The notes under the pieces are model-generated. The model saw only the letters and a list, made by a program, of their open reading frames with translations, did not search any database and was not told where the DNA came from. From Cellvibrionales bacterium UBA2511 (GTDB taxonomy: Bacteria > Pseudomonadota > Gammaproteobacteria > Pseudomonadales > Porticoccaceae), in assembly GCA_002341315.1 (NCBI GenBank), contig DDNV01000091.1, positions 14,246-30,283 of the forward strand: DNA of 16,038 nucleotides. The letters run 5' to 3'. The position numbers and the translations under genes are program-made. The stretch's first letter is position 1. The number at the start of each line of letters is the position of its first letter. Shown here piece after piece: positions 1 to 7,638 of the stretch.

Positions 1-287
1 CTGGCGGCTGGACAACCTCGATGCCGGCGCTTTCCAACAGTGGCGAGTTCTTTCCGGGGCTGAAAAAATCCTGGGGTTATACCTTCCAGATCAACGATGA
101 ACCAACGCCCTCTGGCCGGCCCGCCGGGCAGATAATGTGGGCGGGACTGGCGAATCTGTTCTACTGGATTGATCGTCAGAACGGGATCGGGGGCATGTGG
201 GCCTCACAAATATTACCGTTTAAGGATATCTCTTCCTACCCCGGTTTTGTTGACTTCGAATCGTCTGTTTACCGTTACCTGAAATAA
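1..287 (+). CDS. Serine hydrolase of the class C beta-lactamase fold, C-terminal fragment
   Basis: This is the last 94 codons of a gene that begins before the window; the frame is open from base 3 to the TAA at 285-287. The segment [16 protein letters not shown], followed by a Gly-rich turn, an ILPF strand and a final FESSVYRYL helix, is typical of the C-terminal part of beta-lactamase-related serine hydrolases (esterase/transpeptidase-like proteins of the class C fold). In that family the third active-site motif lies just before the W-A-G-L-A-N strand. The nucleophile Ser-x-x-Lys region lies outside the window, so neither catalytic competence nor substrate can be judged. Whether the protein is exported also cannot be seen. 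The gene converges on rhlE and shares the hairpin just downstream. Family is fairly certain; specific function is unknown. Confidence 0.8.
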   Translation, partial: GGWTTSMPALSNSGEFFPGLKKSWGYTFQINDEPTPSGRPAGQIMWAGLANLFYWIDRQNGIGGMWASQILPFKDISSYPGFVDFESSVYRYLK

Positions 288-320
288 AAAAAACCGCACC
301 CGAGGATCTCGGGTGCGGTT
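285..320 (-). terminator. Intrinsic terminator of rhlE, possibly bidirectional
   Basis: A perfect 13-bp inverted repeat (292-304 paired with 308-320, three-base loop) is GC-rich in its core. On the minus strand it is followed by an uninterrupted run of T (complement of the A-tract at 286-293). It lies 16 bases past the rhlE stop codon, which makes it a textbook rho-independent terminator for rhlE. Read on the plus strand, the hairpin immediately follows the serine hydrolase stop and has an A-tract before it but only a poor T-tract after it. It could still serve both converging genes. Confidence 0.9.
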
Positions 321-336
321 CTGTTGACCTGCTTGT

Positions 337-1692
337 CTAGCGTGAGGCAGCGCGTCTCGGTCGCGGCGCGCCCTGGGCCGGTTTTGCCCCAGCCGATCTG
401 CGACGATCACCTGTGGCGTTACCACCATTGCGATTGCCAGTGCTGCGGGCATGCTGGGGTTTGCTGCCCGGTCGACGGGCGCCTGCTGAAGCGCCGGGAC
501 GACCACCACCGCCACTGCGGCGTCCATTCTGGATAGGCTCCGGACGAATGGAGAGATCCGGTTCAAAACCTTTGATATTCCCTCTGGGAACCTCGCGTTT
601 AAGCACTCGCTCAATATCGCGCAGCAACTTGTGCTCGTCCACACAGACCAGTGAAACGGCCTCGCCCTCATTGCCAGCGCGACCAGTACGACCGATACGA
701 TGCACATAATCCTCCGGCACATTGGGTAATTCGAAATTCACCACATGCGGCAACTGATCAATATCCAGTCCTCGGGCAGCAATATCCGTCGCCACCAGCA
801 CCCGCACCGAGCCCTTTTTGAAATCCGCCAGGGCTTTCGTCCGGGCACCCTGACTTTTGTTGCCGTGAATCGCTGCCGCCCGCAGACCATCTTCAGTCAA
901 CTGATCAGCGAGCCGATTGGCACCGTGTTTGGTTCGGGTGAAGACCAGCACCTGCTGCCAGTTGCCGTCACCAATCAGATAAGACAGCAGCTCGCGTTTG
1001 CGACCCTTGTCCACCAGATGAACGGTCTGGGCCACCTGTTCAGACGCCGTATTGCGGCGAGCCACCTCGATCAGCACGGGCGCATTGAGCAAACCGTCAG
1101 CCAGGCGTTTAATCTCGTCGGAAAAAGTAGCGGAAAACAACAGATTCTGACGCTGCTTGGGTAACAGGGCCAGAACCTTGCGGATATCATGGATAAAGCC
1201 CATGTCCAGCATGCGATCCGCTTCGTCCAGCACCAGGATTTCCACCTGTGACAGATCGAGGGTGCGCTGATTCACGTGATCCAGTAACCGGCCCGGGGTG
1301 GCAATCAGAATATCCACACCCCTGCGCAACATTGAAATCTGTGGATTGATATTGACGCCACCAAAAATCACACCGGATTTCAGTGGCAGATGCTTGCCGT
1401 AGGTGACAACGCTCTCCGCCACCTGCGCAGCCAGCTCCCGGGTGGGGGTTAACACCAAAGCGCGAACAGGGCGACGGTTATTATCGGTGGGCTTTTTACC
1501 GCTGAGGCGCTGCAACAGCGGCAATGTAAAGCCGGCCGTTTTGCCGGTGCCGGTTTGAGCGCCCGCCAGGACATCGAGACCCTGGAGAATAATAGGGATG
1601 GCTTTCGCCTGAATGGGGGTGGGGTTGCTGTAGCCCTGATCAGACACAGCACGAAGCAATTCGGCCGAAAGGCCGAGGTCATTAAATGACAT
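337..1692 (-). CDS. rhlE: DEAD-box ATP-dependent RNA helicase, RhlE type
   Basis: This 451-residue cytoplasmic RNA helicase unwinds short RNA duplexes using ATP; RhlE family members act in ribosome assembly and RNA turnover, often with RNase E. All superfamily 2 motifs are visible: Q motif (F3 and GYxxPTPIQ at 20-28), motif I AQTGTGKT (45-52), PTRELA (83-88), GG and TPGR, DEAD (156-159), SAT (187-189), [11 protein letters not shown] (301-311) and HRIGRTGR (331-338). After about residue 375 comes a low-complexity Gly/Arg/Ala/Pro-rich basic tail, as usual for RhlE and thought to bind RNA. The ATG at 1692 has a GGAG 11 bases upstream, and the protein starts directly at the conserved F-x-x-L-G-L segment, so the start is secure. 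Stop is TAG. Its promoter seems to sit about 150 bases upstream (see 1847-1855). Confidence 0.95.
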   Translation of the reverse strand: MSFNDLGLSAELLRAVSDQGYSNPTPIQAKAIPIILQGLDVLAGAQTGTGKTAGFTLPLLQRLSGKKPTDNNRRPVRALVLTPTRELAAQVAESVVTYGKHLPLKSGVIFGGVNINPQISMLRRGVDILIATPGRLLDHVNQRTLDLSQVEILVLDEADRMLDMGFIHDIRKVLALLPKQRQNLLFSATFSDEIKRLADGLLNAPVLIEVARRNTASEQVAQTVHLVDKGRKRELLSYLIGDGNWQQVLVFTRTKHGANRLADQLTEDGLRAAAIHGNKSQGARTKALADFKKGSVRVLVATDIAARGLDIDQLPHVVNFELPNVPEDYVHRIGRTGRAGNEGEAVSLVCVDEHKLLRDIERVLKREVPRGNIKGFEPDLSIRPEPIQNGRRSGGGGRPGASAGARRPGSKPQHARSTGNRNGGNATGDRRRSAGAKPAQGAPRPRRAASR

Positions 1693-1846
1693 ATAGATTT
1701 TAACTCCGGAACCGGCCTAGCCATGCATAGAGCACAGTAACGGTCTTAGGCTGGCAACAATTAATTAAGGGGGGTGTCAGGGAAAAACCGAAAGGAAAGT
1801 ACCGAGGACACAACAGGTACCGACCGATGGATACCATGCGGGGGGC

Positions 1847-1855
1847 ACTATAACA
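1847..1855 (-). promoter_or_regulatory. Candidate extended -10 promoter of rhlE
   Basis: On the minus strand this reads TGTTATAGT: a TG-N extension followed by TATAGT, five of six matches to the sigma-70 -10 consensus. A weak -35 (TTCGAC) lies 18 bases upstream, as tolerated in extended -10 promoters. A start near 1840 would give an rhlE leader of roughly 150 nt. No alternative is obvious nearer the gene. Confidence 0.5.
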
Positions 1856-1889
1856 GCACCCCCCTGACAAGTCGAACAACTTATTTTAA

Positions 1890-1914
1890 ATAACCGCCCT
1901 TATAGCGCGGTTAT
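1890..1914 (-). terminator. Probable weak terminator after the AsmA-like gene
   Basis: An 8-bp inverted repeat (1890-1897 with 1907-1914, nine-base loop) lies 29 bases past the stop of the minus-strand gene. On that strand the stem is followed by an AT-rich TTTAAAATAA stretch rather than a clean T-run. It is a plausible but weak intrinsic terminator that would separate this gene from the rhlE promoter downstream. Confidence 0.5.
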
Positions 1915-1942
1915 CTGCTTTCCAGGACAGGCCGTCAGTGGC

Positions 1943-2686
1943 TCAGTTTTTGTCCAGCAGGCCCTTGAAGCCACCCAGTTTGTCCTCTACCTGTTTCTTG
2001 ATCTGATCACCCGCTTCTTTAAGTACGCCGGAATTGGCTGCCGCATTGGCGGCATTTTTATTGATCGCCACCATCACCTGGCTAACGACTTCCGCAGCGG
2101 TGGCACCATTGGATCTTTCACCAATGCCGGTCAGCTGTATGTCCGGCAAGGTCAACTCAATGGGTTTTATGTCCAACAACTGGTTCACATAGCGCATTTT
2201 TGCACCGGTTATCTTCAGATCGCGGACAATGAGCTTTTTGGTCGCACCTTCACCTGAATCATCAGCAGAGGAGGTCGAATCACTTCCACCAGCAGCATTG
2301 CTGACATTTTTCTGTAGTTGACTGAGGTTAGTACCGCCCTTCCCCGACTCGTAAGTAATTTCAGGGGCCACAATACGGATGCTGTTGATCACAATAGTAT
2401 CGGTGGTGATGGACCCCGGTTCGATAGAGAGAAATATTTCCCCCAGAGAAAATGCATCAGCGCTGCTGAAGCCGGCGGGATTGCCCACCACCAGCCCCTG
2501 CAGGCTTCCCTCACCGGTTTTCAGGGAAAGGTCGACATCTGCCAGCGTGACATCGGACTGGGTCAGCCTGGGGCCGACAGTTTCAACCGCCATTTTGATA
2601 CCGCGATCAAGATTCAGCACCCCGATCACCAATAAAACGATCAGTACTACCACCAGACCAGCTACAATCTTCAACAGAGTTTTCAT
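1943..2686 (-). CDS. AsmA-like membrane-anchored periplasmic protein of unknown function
   Basis: The 247-residue product has one strongly hydrophobic N-terminal segment (about residues 4-24) after a short positive start, so it is probably anchored in the inner membrane with the rest in the periplasm. The body alternates short beta-type strands such as VTLADVDLSLKTGEGSL and IVINSIRIVAPEITY, a pattern seen in the AsmA/DUF748-like repeating-groove family tied to phospholipid transport and envelope assembly. A low-complexity Ser/Asp/Gly linker sits near 133-146, and the C-terminal 50 residues are Ala/Lys-rich and helical. It is far shorter than AsmA or TamB, resembling small single-domain relatives. 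AAAGGA eight bases before the ATG supports the start. Divergent from cysZ. AsmA membership is likely; the role is unknown. Confidence 0.7.
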   Translation of the reverse strand: MKTLLKIVAGLVVVLIVLLVIGVLNLDRGIKMAVETVGPRLTQSDVTLADVDLSLKTGEGSLQGLVVGNPAGFSSADAFSLGEIFLSIEPGSITTDTIVINSIRIVAPEITYESGKGGTNLSQLQKNVSNAAGGSDSTSSADDSGEGATKKLIVRDLKITGAKMRYVNQLLDIKPIELTLPDIQLTGIGERSNGATAAEVVSQVMVAINKNAANAAANSGVLKEAGDQIKKQVEDKLGGFKGLLDKN

Positions 2687-2798
2687 TATTTTTTTCCTTT
2701 GACCAGGGACCCACTCGCGTCTTTTAAAAATAAACGTGCTCGGTTTAAATTAAAAGTGTACAGCAATCTGATCGAATGCCAAAAATCCGGAAAACCCT
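2687..2798. other. Divergent intergenic region between the AsmA-like gene and cysZ
   Basis: These 112 bases hold the start signals for two divergent genes. The middle (about 2721-2757) is clearly AT-rich, with TTTAAAAATAA and TTTAAATTAAAAG blocks that could supply -10 elements in either direction. No hexamer pair with good spacing stands out, so no exact promoter is assigned. Confidence 0.35.
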
Positions 2799-3593
2799 AT
2801 GGCAAAAGCTCCCAGAATCGGCCCGACTTATCTGCTTCAGGGCATGAGACTACTCCACCACCCACAACTGCGCTGGCTGGTGTTATGGCCGCTGTTGATC
2901 AATGCTTTTCTGTTTGTCGGTCTCACCTGGCTGGCAATTGAACAGTTCGGGCAATTATTGACCTGGCTAACCAGTAAAATTCCAGCCTGGCTGGAATTTA
3001 TTACCTGGATCTTCTGGATACTGTTCGGTGGGTTCCTGTTGCTGGTATACGGCTACACGTTTGCCATTCTCGGGAATCTGCTGGCCTCACCATTTTACGG
3101 GCCACTGTCAGAACGGGCGGAACAGGTACTCACCGGCCATATCCAGTCAACACCAACCTCAATGAAGCAGTTACTGGCAATGGCAGGCAGTGCCATGAAG
3201 CGGGAATTGTTCAAAATGGGGTATTTTCTGCCGAGAATTATCGGCATCTTTGTGCTGACACTGACGTTGTCATTTATCCCGGTACTGAATCTGGTGGGGC
3301 CGGCAATTGCTTTTCTGTGGGGGGGCTGGTCGCTGGCGTTGCAATACCTGGACTACCCGGCAGATAACCATGGACAATCTTTTTACAAGCTGCGCAGGGC
3401 GCTGAAGAAACAGCGTCTGCAGTCACTGAGCTTTGGTGGCACGGTGCTGATTGCCACCACCGTGCCGCTGTTGAATCTTTTTATCATGCCCGCCTCGGTG
3501 ATCGGAGCCACTAGCTTCTGGCTGGACCACCAGGCCAGCGACCCGCAACGGCTGGGGCACATCGATAAAAACGGCTCAATCTTGACCGAGTAA
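2799..3593 (+). CDS. cysZ: CysZ-type sulfate permease
   Basis: This 264-residue inner-membrane protein fits CysZ, which imports sulfate for cysteine synthesis. Hydrophobic stretches lie near residues 24-47, 65-92, 145-173 and 210-240. The pattern of long membrane helices with half-inserted hydrophobic hairpins, the [15 protein letters not shown] segment at about 90-104 and the [12 protein letters not shown] segment are family landmarks. Length is close to the roughly 250 residues usual for CysZ. The ATG at 2799 has only a weak GGA upstream. No other cysteine or sulfate genes are present in the window, so the role rests on the family assignment alone. The last 18 bases overlap the end of the convergent rhlB-like gene, leaving no space for a conventional terminator. 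Confidence 0.88.
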   Translation: MAKAPRIGPTYLLQGMRLLHHPQLRWLVLWPLLINAFLFVGLTWLAIEQFGQLLTWLTSKIPAWLEFITWIFWILFGGFLLLVYGYTFAILGNLLASPFYGPLSERAEQVLTGHIQSTPTSMKQLLAMAGSAMKRELFKMGYFLPRIIGIFVLTLTLSFIPVLNLVGPAIAFLWGGWSLALQYLDYPADNHGQSFYKLRRALKKQRLQSLSFGGTVLIATTVPLLNLFIMPASVIGATSFWLDHQASDPQRLGHIDKNGSILTE

Positions 3594-4883
3594 TTCGGGG
3601 CCCGGCTGTTCACAGTGCAGCTCTCTACCCAGCAACTTCTGGATAGGTTCCAGCAAAAAGGCATCGTCCTCACAGGCAAAGCTGATGGAGGTTCCGAATT
3701 TTCCGGCGCGGCCTGTACGGCCAATCCGGTGCACATAAAACTCAGGTTCTTCCGGCAGAGTGAAATTGATGACGTGGCTGACACCGTCGATGTGGATACC
3801 GCGGCCCGCCACATCCGTGGCAACCAGCACCTTGAGCTCACCGGACTTGAAGTCATCCAGGGTTTTTACCCGCTTTCCCTGAGGGACATCGCCCGACAAC
3901 AGGCCGACACTGAAGCCTTTCGCTCTCAATTTTTCCTGTAACCGCCGGCACTGGTCACGGCGGTTGGCAAAGACGATCACACTTTCCACCGCTTCCTGCT
4001 GCATGATGCCGTCCAGTAAGCGGAATTTTTCTTTTGCCGAAACAATAAAAACTTTCTGATCAACACTGTCCGTCGCCACATTGTCCGGCTCAATCTCGAT
4101 ACTCACCGGACTCACTGTCCACTGCTCGGCGAGATTCAGCACCTCCGGGGTAAAAGTGGCAGAGAAGAACAGCGTCTGCCGGTTTTCACGGGGAGGCGTA
4201 AGCCTGACGATACGGCGCACCTGGGGAATAAAGCCCATATCCAGCATGCGGTCAGCTTCATCGAGCACCAGAACTTCCACCCTGTCCAGATAGACATCAC
4301 GGCTGCCTGCAAAGTCCAGCAGGCGTCCCGGCGTAGCCACAAGGATGTCGCAAACATTCTCAAGTAAATGGCGCTTTTGCTTGTCGTAATCCATACCGCC
4401 CACCAGGGTATGCACATGCAGGTCCGTGTACTTGCAGAGGTCCTTGGCATCCTGCGCGATCTGCATGACCAGCTCGCGGGTGGGGGCGATGATCAGCGAA
4501 CGGGCCTCGCCGGCAAAACGCTCATCATCAATGGTGTGATTCAGCAGTTCGGTAATAATTGTCACCAGAAAAGCCGCCGTTTTACCGGTACCGGTCTGGG
4601 CTTTACCCACGACATCGTGGGCCCTGAGGGTAAACGGCAACGATCGGGCCTGAATGGGTGAACAGTATTGAAAACCCAGATCAGCAATGCCATGCATCAG
4701 AGATTCCGGTAAATCCAGATCGTGAAAGCGCAGCTTGCCCTCTTCCTCGGGCACCTGAAAGTCCGACAGTGTCCATGCGTTATCCCTGGCCCTGGTGGGA
4801 GCCTTACCACCGCGGCGGCGGCTGCGACGGGCAGGTCGTTTGGGATGGGTCTCAGGAGTTTGGGAAGTGGTTTGTTCAGTCAT
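3576..4883 (-). CDS. rhlB: DEAD-box ATP-dependent RNA helicase, RhlB-like
   Basis: This 435-residue RNA helicase most resembles RhlB, which in many gammaproteobacteria assists RNase E in the degradosome. Visible motifs are F53, the Q motif CSPIQ (74-78), motif I AQTGTGKT (95-102), [27 protein letters not shown] and HRIGRTGR; the GIHI version and the [13 protein letters not shown] segment favour RhlB. A short, strongly basic Arg/Lys patch (15-33) precedes the core, while the C-terminus ends soon after the helicase domain without the basic tail of E. coli RhlB. The frame is open back to 4994, but the ATG at 4883 is preferred because a good promoter lies between the two. The Shine-Dalgarno site is weak. 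The 3' end overlaps cysZ by 18 bp. rhlB rather than another DEAD-box paralogue is likely, not proven. Confidence 0.85.
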   Translation of the reverse strand: MTEQTTSQTPETHPKRPARRSRRRGGKAPTRARDNAWTLSDFQVPEEEGKLRFHDLDLPESLMHGIADLGFQYCSPIQARSLPFTLRAHDVVGKAQTGTGKTAAFLVTIITELLNHTIDDERFAGEARSLIIAPTRELVMQIAQDAKDLCKYTDLHVHTLVGGMDYDKQKRHLLENVCDILVATPGRLLDFAGSRDVYLDRVEVLVLDEADRMLDMGFIPQVRRIVRLTPPRENRQTLFFSATFTPEVLNLAEQWTVSPVSIEIEPDNVATDSVDQKVFIVSAKEKFRLLDGIMQQEAVESVIVFANRRDQCRRLQEKLRAKGFSVGLLSGDVPQGKRVKTLDDFKSGELKVLVATDVAGRGIHIDGVSHVINFTLPEEPEFYVHRIGRTGRAGKFGTSISFACEDDAFLLEPIQKLLGRELHCEQPGPELLGQD

Positions 4884-4934
4884 AATATGCCAACAGGAAG
4901 AATGTCCGGATAACCCGGTCTTTAAAAGGCGGGG

Positions 4935-4943
4935 ATTATAGCA
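4935..4943 (-). promoter_or_regulatory. Extended -10 promoter of the rhlB-like helicase
   Basis: On the minus strand this reads TGCTATAAT: a perfect TATAAT with a TG-N extension. The -35 region is poor, as expected for an extended -10 promoter. Transcription would begin near 4928 and give a leader of about 45 nt before the ATG at 4883. This excludes the longer in-frame start at 4994, which would lie upstream of the transcript. Confidence 0.65.
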
Positions 4944-5034
4944 CGGGATAAAATACCTGCATTCAGCACCACCGAAAACAGTGATTGCCGCCATTTCGCC
5001 GCACCTGTTTGTCAGGCAACAGCAACAGGGACTC

Positions 5035-6129
5035 TTATTCCAACAACTTTACCGGCACCCGCCTAGGTCCCCAATGGCCTGGCTCCGCTTCAAATACACC
5101 CGGTAACGGGAAATTGCAGACGTGACAGCGACCCTCCGCCGTTATGCCCCAAAAACCCAATTGGTACCAGTCTCTCTCAATTACGACCTCATGACAGTTT
5201 GGGCAGAATGTACTGCCACCTGCAGGATCGTGGACATTACCGGTGTAGGCAAAGTGAATGCCATTGGTCAGTGCAATCTGTCGTGCACGGGTTAGGGTTT
5301 CCGGCGGGGTGGCCGGCGTATCCCGCATTTTCCAGTCAGGGTGAAACGCCGTGAAGTGCATCGGCACATCCGGTCCCAGCTCACTGACTACCCAACGGGT
5401 CATGGCGTCAAGCTCCTCATCGGAATCGTTTTCCCCGGGAATCAACAAAGTAGTCAGCTCCAGCCAGACATCGGTTTCGTGGGCAACATACCGAAGCGTC
5501 TCAAGAATATTCTGCAACTCCCCTCCACATATTTTCCGATAAAAGACATCAGTAAAGCCTTTCAAATCGATGTTGGCGGCATCCATATACTGAAAAAACT
5601 CGCGGCGCGGTGCATCCTGAATATAGCCGGCACTGACAGCCACCGTTTTTAACCCCAACTCCCGACAGGCTTTGGCGACATCCACGGCATACTCCAGAAA
5701 AATAACCGGGTCGTTGTAAGTAAAGGCAACGCCACGGCAACCCAGCTCCAGGGCGGTTTCCGCCAGTTTCACCGGCATCGCCGAATCCGCCAGCGTATCC
5801 ATCTCGCGGGATTTACTCATATCCCAGTTCTGGCAGAATTTGCAGGCGAGATTGCAACCTGCAGTACCAAAGGACAGCACCGAACTGCCAGGTAAAAAAT
5901 GGTTGAGCGGTTTTTTTTCGATAGGGTCCACGCAAAAGCCGCTCGAGCGACCATAACTATAGAGAACAACTTCATCGCCTTCCCGACCCCGTACATAACA
6001 AAGCCCTCGCTGCCCTTCGTGCAACCTGCATTCACGCGGGCAAACATCACATTGCAACCGCCCATCCGCAAGCACATGCCAATAATGGGTGGGATGATTA
6101 GCGGCTGGGAGCTGGTTGTTTGTCACCAT
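5035..6129 (-). CDS. amrS: AmmeMemoRadiSam system radical SAM enzyme
   Basis: This 364-residue cytoplasmic iron-sulfur enzyme should bind S-adenosylmethionine and a 4Fe-4S cluster and start a radical reaction; its substrate is not established. The cluster motif CNLACKFC puts cysteines at 92, 96 and 99. Two more cysteine sets match this family: an N-terminal group (C27, C30, C34, C44 in [18 protein letters not shown]) and a C-terminal zinc-ribbon-like pair (C309/C312, C335/C338). [21 protein letters not shown] and the DLKGF strand are further family landmarks, and the length is normal. The frame opens with a TTG at 6156, but the ATG at 6129 is preferred, with AGAGG twelve bases upstream. Divergent from the Memo and AMMECR1 genes, completing the three-part system. 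It resembles pyruvate formate-lyase activators, but its context and cysteine layout favour this family. Confidence 0.93.
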   Translation of the reverse strand: MVTNNQLPAANHPTHYWHVLADGRLQCDVCPRECRLHEGQRGLCYVRGREGDEVVLYSYGRSSGFCVDPIEKKPLNHFLPGSSVLSFGTAGCNLACKFCQNWDMSKSREMDTLADSAMPVKLAETALELGCRGVAFTYNDPVIFLEYAVDVAKACRELGLKTVAVSAGYIQDAPRREFFQYMDAANIDLKGFTDVFYRKICGGELQNILETLRYVAHETDVWLELTTLLIPGENDSDEELDAMTRWVVSELGPDVPMHFTAFHPDWKMRDTPATPPETLTRARQIALTNGIHFAYTGNVHDPAGGSTFCPNCHEVVIERDWYQLGFWGITAEGRCHVCNFPLPGVFEAEPGHWGPRRVPVKLLE

Positions 6130-6174
6130 GGATAAGAGCAACCTCTTTACTATCAAGGCAATAACAAAAACACA

Positions 6175-6186
6175 CTATAGTTATAG
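6175..6186. promoter_or_regulatory. Candidate divergent promoter core between amrS and amrB
   Basis: The near-palindrome CTATAGTTATAG offers TATAGT on the plus strand and TATAAC on the minus strand, both close to the -10 consensus. It sits in the 83-base spacer between the two divergent transcripts. No good -35 partner was found for either direction, so the call is tentative. A shared core would make both halves of the system co-expressed. Confidence 0.35.
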
Positions 6187-6212
6187 AACAAACACAGACG
6201 TTGAGAGATATC

Positions 6213-7013
6213 ATGATCGCAACCAGAACAGCGGCTGTAGCAGGTACATTTTACCCGGCCGACCCTGCTGCCTTGCGGCATGAAGTGGACGAGCTGTTGG
6301 CCGGGGCATCCTGTGACATTGACGCCTCGCCCAATACATGCAGACCAAAGGCACTGATTGTTCCCCATGCAGGCTATCGTTTTTCGGGGCCGACTGCCGC
6401 CAAAGCCTACCGCTGTTTGTCACCAGTGAGCCGGGATATTTCCCGGGTGATAGTCATCGGCCCCTGCCACCGCATACCCCTCCGGGGCATGGCTGCCCCC
6501 TCTGCGGCCAACTTTCAGACCCCCCTCGGTGATGTGCCGGTGGACCGACAAAGCATTGACAGGCTGGTCAGACAAGCACTGGTAACAGTGGATGATGACG
6601 CACACCAATTCGAGCACAGCATCGAAGTTCAGCTGCCTTTTTTGCAGCGTGTTCTGCATGAATTCACCTTGCTGCCACTGGTTGTCGGGAATACACCACG
6701 TGAGCATGTCACCGATGTATTAAGGCGGCTGTGGGGAAGCGGGGAGACCCTGATTGTAATCAGCACAGACCTGAGTCACTATCATCACTACCAGGATGCG
6801 CAACGGCTGGATAAATTCACATCCACCATGATTGAAGGGTTTGACAGCCGCCTCACCAGTGAACAGGCCTGTGGCAGCAGAGCGATCAACGGTCTGCTGA
6901 AACTGGCTGAGGAAGCGCATTTGAAACTGCACACACTGGATGTCCGGAACTCCGGGGACACCGCCGGAGATAAAGATCGCGTAGTAGGATACGGGGCCTA
7001 TGTCATTTATTGA
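6213..7013 (+). CDS. amrB: AmmeMemoRadiSam system protein B, Memo family
   Basis: The 266-residue product belongs to the Memo family, which shares the fold of class III non-heme-iron extradiol dioxygenases. The landmark VAGTFYPADP is at residues 9-18. H52 (in VPHAGYRFSG), H86 (in GPCHR) and C220 (in ACGSRAI) correspond to the metal-binding His-His-Cys set described for human MEMO1. EHSIEVQLPF (134-143) and STDLSHY (184-190) are other conserved blocks. Bacterial function is unknown; metal binding or a redox role is inferred. A TTG in frame at 6201 is possible, but the ATG at 6213 has GAGAG five bases upstream and places the conserved start correctly. The gene overlaps the AMMECR1 gene by 14 bp, implying translational coupling. 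Confidence 0.93.
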   Translation: MIATRTAAVAGTFYPADPAALRHEVDELLAGASCDIDASPNTCRPKALIVPHAGYRFSGPTAAKAYRCLSPVSRDISRVIVIGPCHRIPLRGMAAPSAANFQTPLGDVPVDRQSIDRLVRQALVTVDDDAHQFEHSIEVQLPFLQRVLHEFTLLPLVVGNTPREHVTDVLRRLWGSGETLIVISTDLSHYHHYQDAQRLDKFTSTMIEGFDSRLTSEQACGSRAINGLLKLAEEAHLKLHTLDVRNSGDTAGDKDRVVGYGAYVIY

Positions 7014-7569
7014 GCTCAGCGAAGATGATCGGCAGATACTGCTGACACTCGCCAGAGAAAGCATCCGCGTCCGGCTGCTGTTTGACCGGGACCTGCAAAT
7101 TGATGAGACCGTGTTCAGTCATGCCCTGCAACAACCGGCTTGCAGCTTTGTCACGCTAAAGATCAAGCAGACATTGCGTGGCTGTATTGGCTCAACAGAG
7201 GCGTCGAGACCACTGGTCGTAGACGTTGTACACCACGCCGCCTCGGCAGCACTGGATGACCCCCGTTTCCCCCCGCTCTCGCTGCAGGAAGAAGCACTTG
7301 TTTCGATTGAAATTTCTGTTCTCACCGAGGCCACACCGCTGCTGTTCTCCAGTGAGGATGAACTGTTGGCTCAGCTCGAGCCCGGCGTCGACGGCCTGAC
7401 TATAGAGTCCGGGGCTCTGCTTGCAACATTCTTACCCAGTGTCTGGACCACCCTCCCCGACAAACAGCAATTTCTCGACCATCTCAAACGCAAGGCTGGC
7501 CTGGAACCGGAGCTGCCCGCCGGAAAACTCAAGGCATGGCGCTATCAAACGGTGTGTTTTCGGGAATAG
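7000..7569 (+). CDS. amrA: AmmeMemoRadiSam system protein A, AMMECR1 domain
   Basis: This 189-residue single-domain protein carries the invariant AMMECR1 signature LRGCIGS at residues 59-65. It also has the family's later blocks: AASAALDDPRFPPL, a VSIEISVL strand, and a C-terminal FLPSVW...FLDHLKRKAGL region. The domain is found in all kingdoms and its molecular role is not established; the conserved Arg-Gly-Cys-Ile-Gly core suggests a binding or catalytic site. The ATG lies inside the end of amrB, with AGGA ten bases upstream. In some genomes A and B are fused into one protein, which fits the overlapping arrangement here. No terminator separates it from the flavin reductase-like gene 69 bases downstream. 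Confidence 0.93.
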   Translation: MSFIELSEDDRQILLTLARESIRVRLLFDRDLQIDETVFSHALQQPACSFVTLKIKQTLRGCIGSTEASRPLVVDVVHHAASAALDDPRFPPLSLQEEALVSIEISVLTEATPLLFSSEDELLAQLEPGVDGLTIESGALLATFLPSVWTTLPDKQQFLDHLKRKAGLEPELPAGKLKAWRYQTVCFRE

Positions 7570-7638
7570 CGGTTTTTAACTGATGAGACATGGAGTACCC
7601 TTGCCGCAGTTCAATCTTCGGCCCCAGAGGCAGCCATC

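Noticed and set aside
213..722. Minus-strand open frame overlapping the end of rhlE and the serine hydrolase gene
   Set aside because: It runs out of frame across the rhlE tail, through the terminator hairpin and into the convergent gene. No recognisable protein features.
2699..2941. Plus-strand open frame running into the start of cysZ
   Set aside because: Different frame from cysZ, low-complexity product, and the cysZ frame explains the region.
6130..6156. TTG start nine codons upstream for amrS
   Set aside because: The extra residues are translated from a stretch that contains the AGAGG ribosome site; the ATG at 6129 is simpler.
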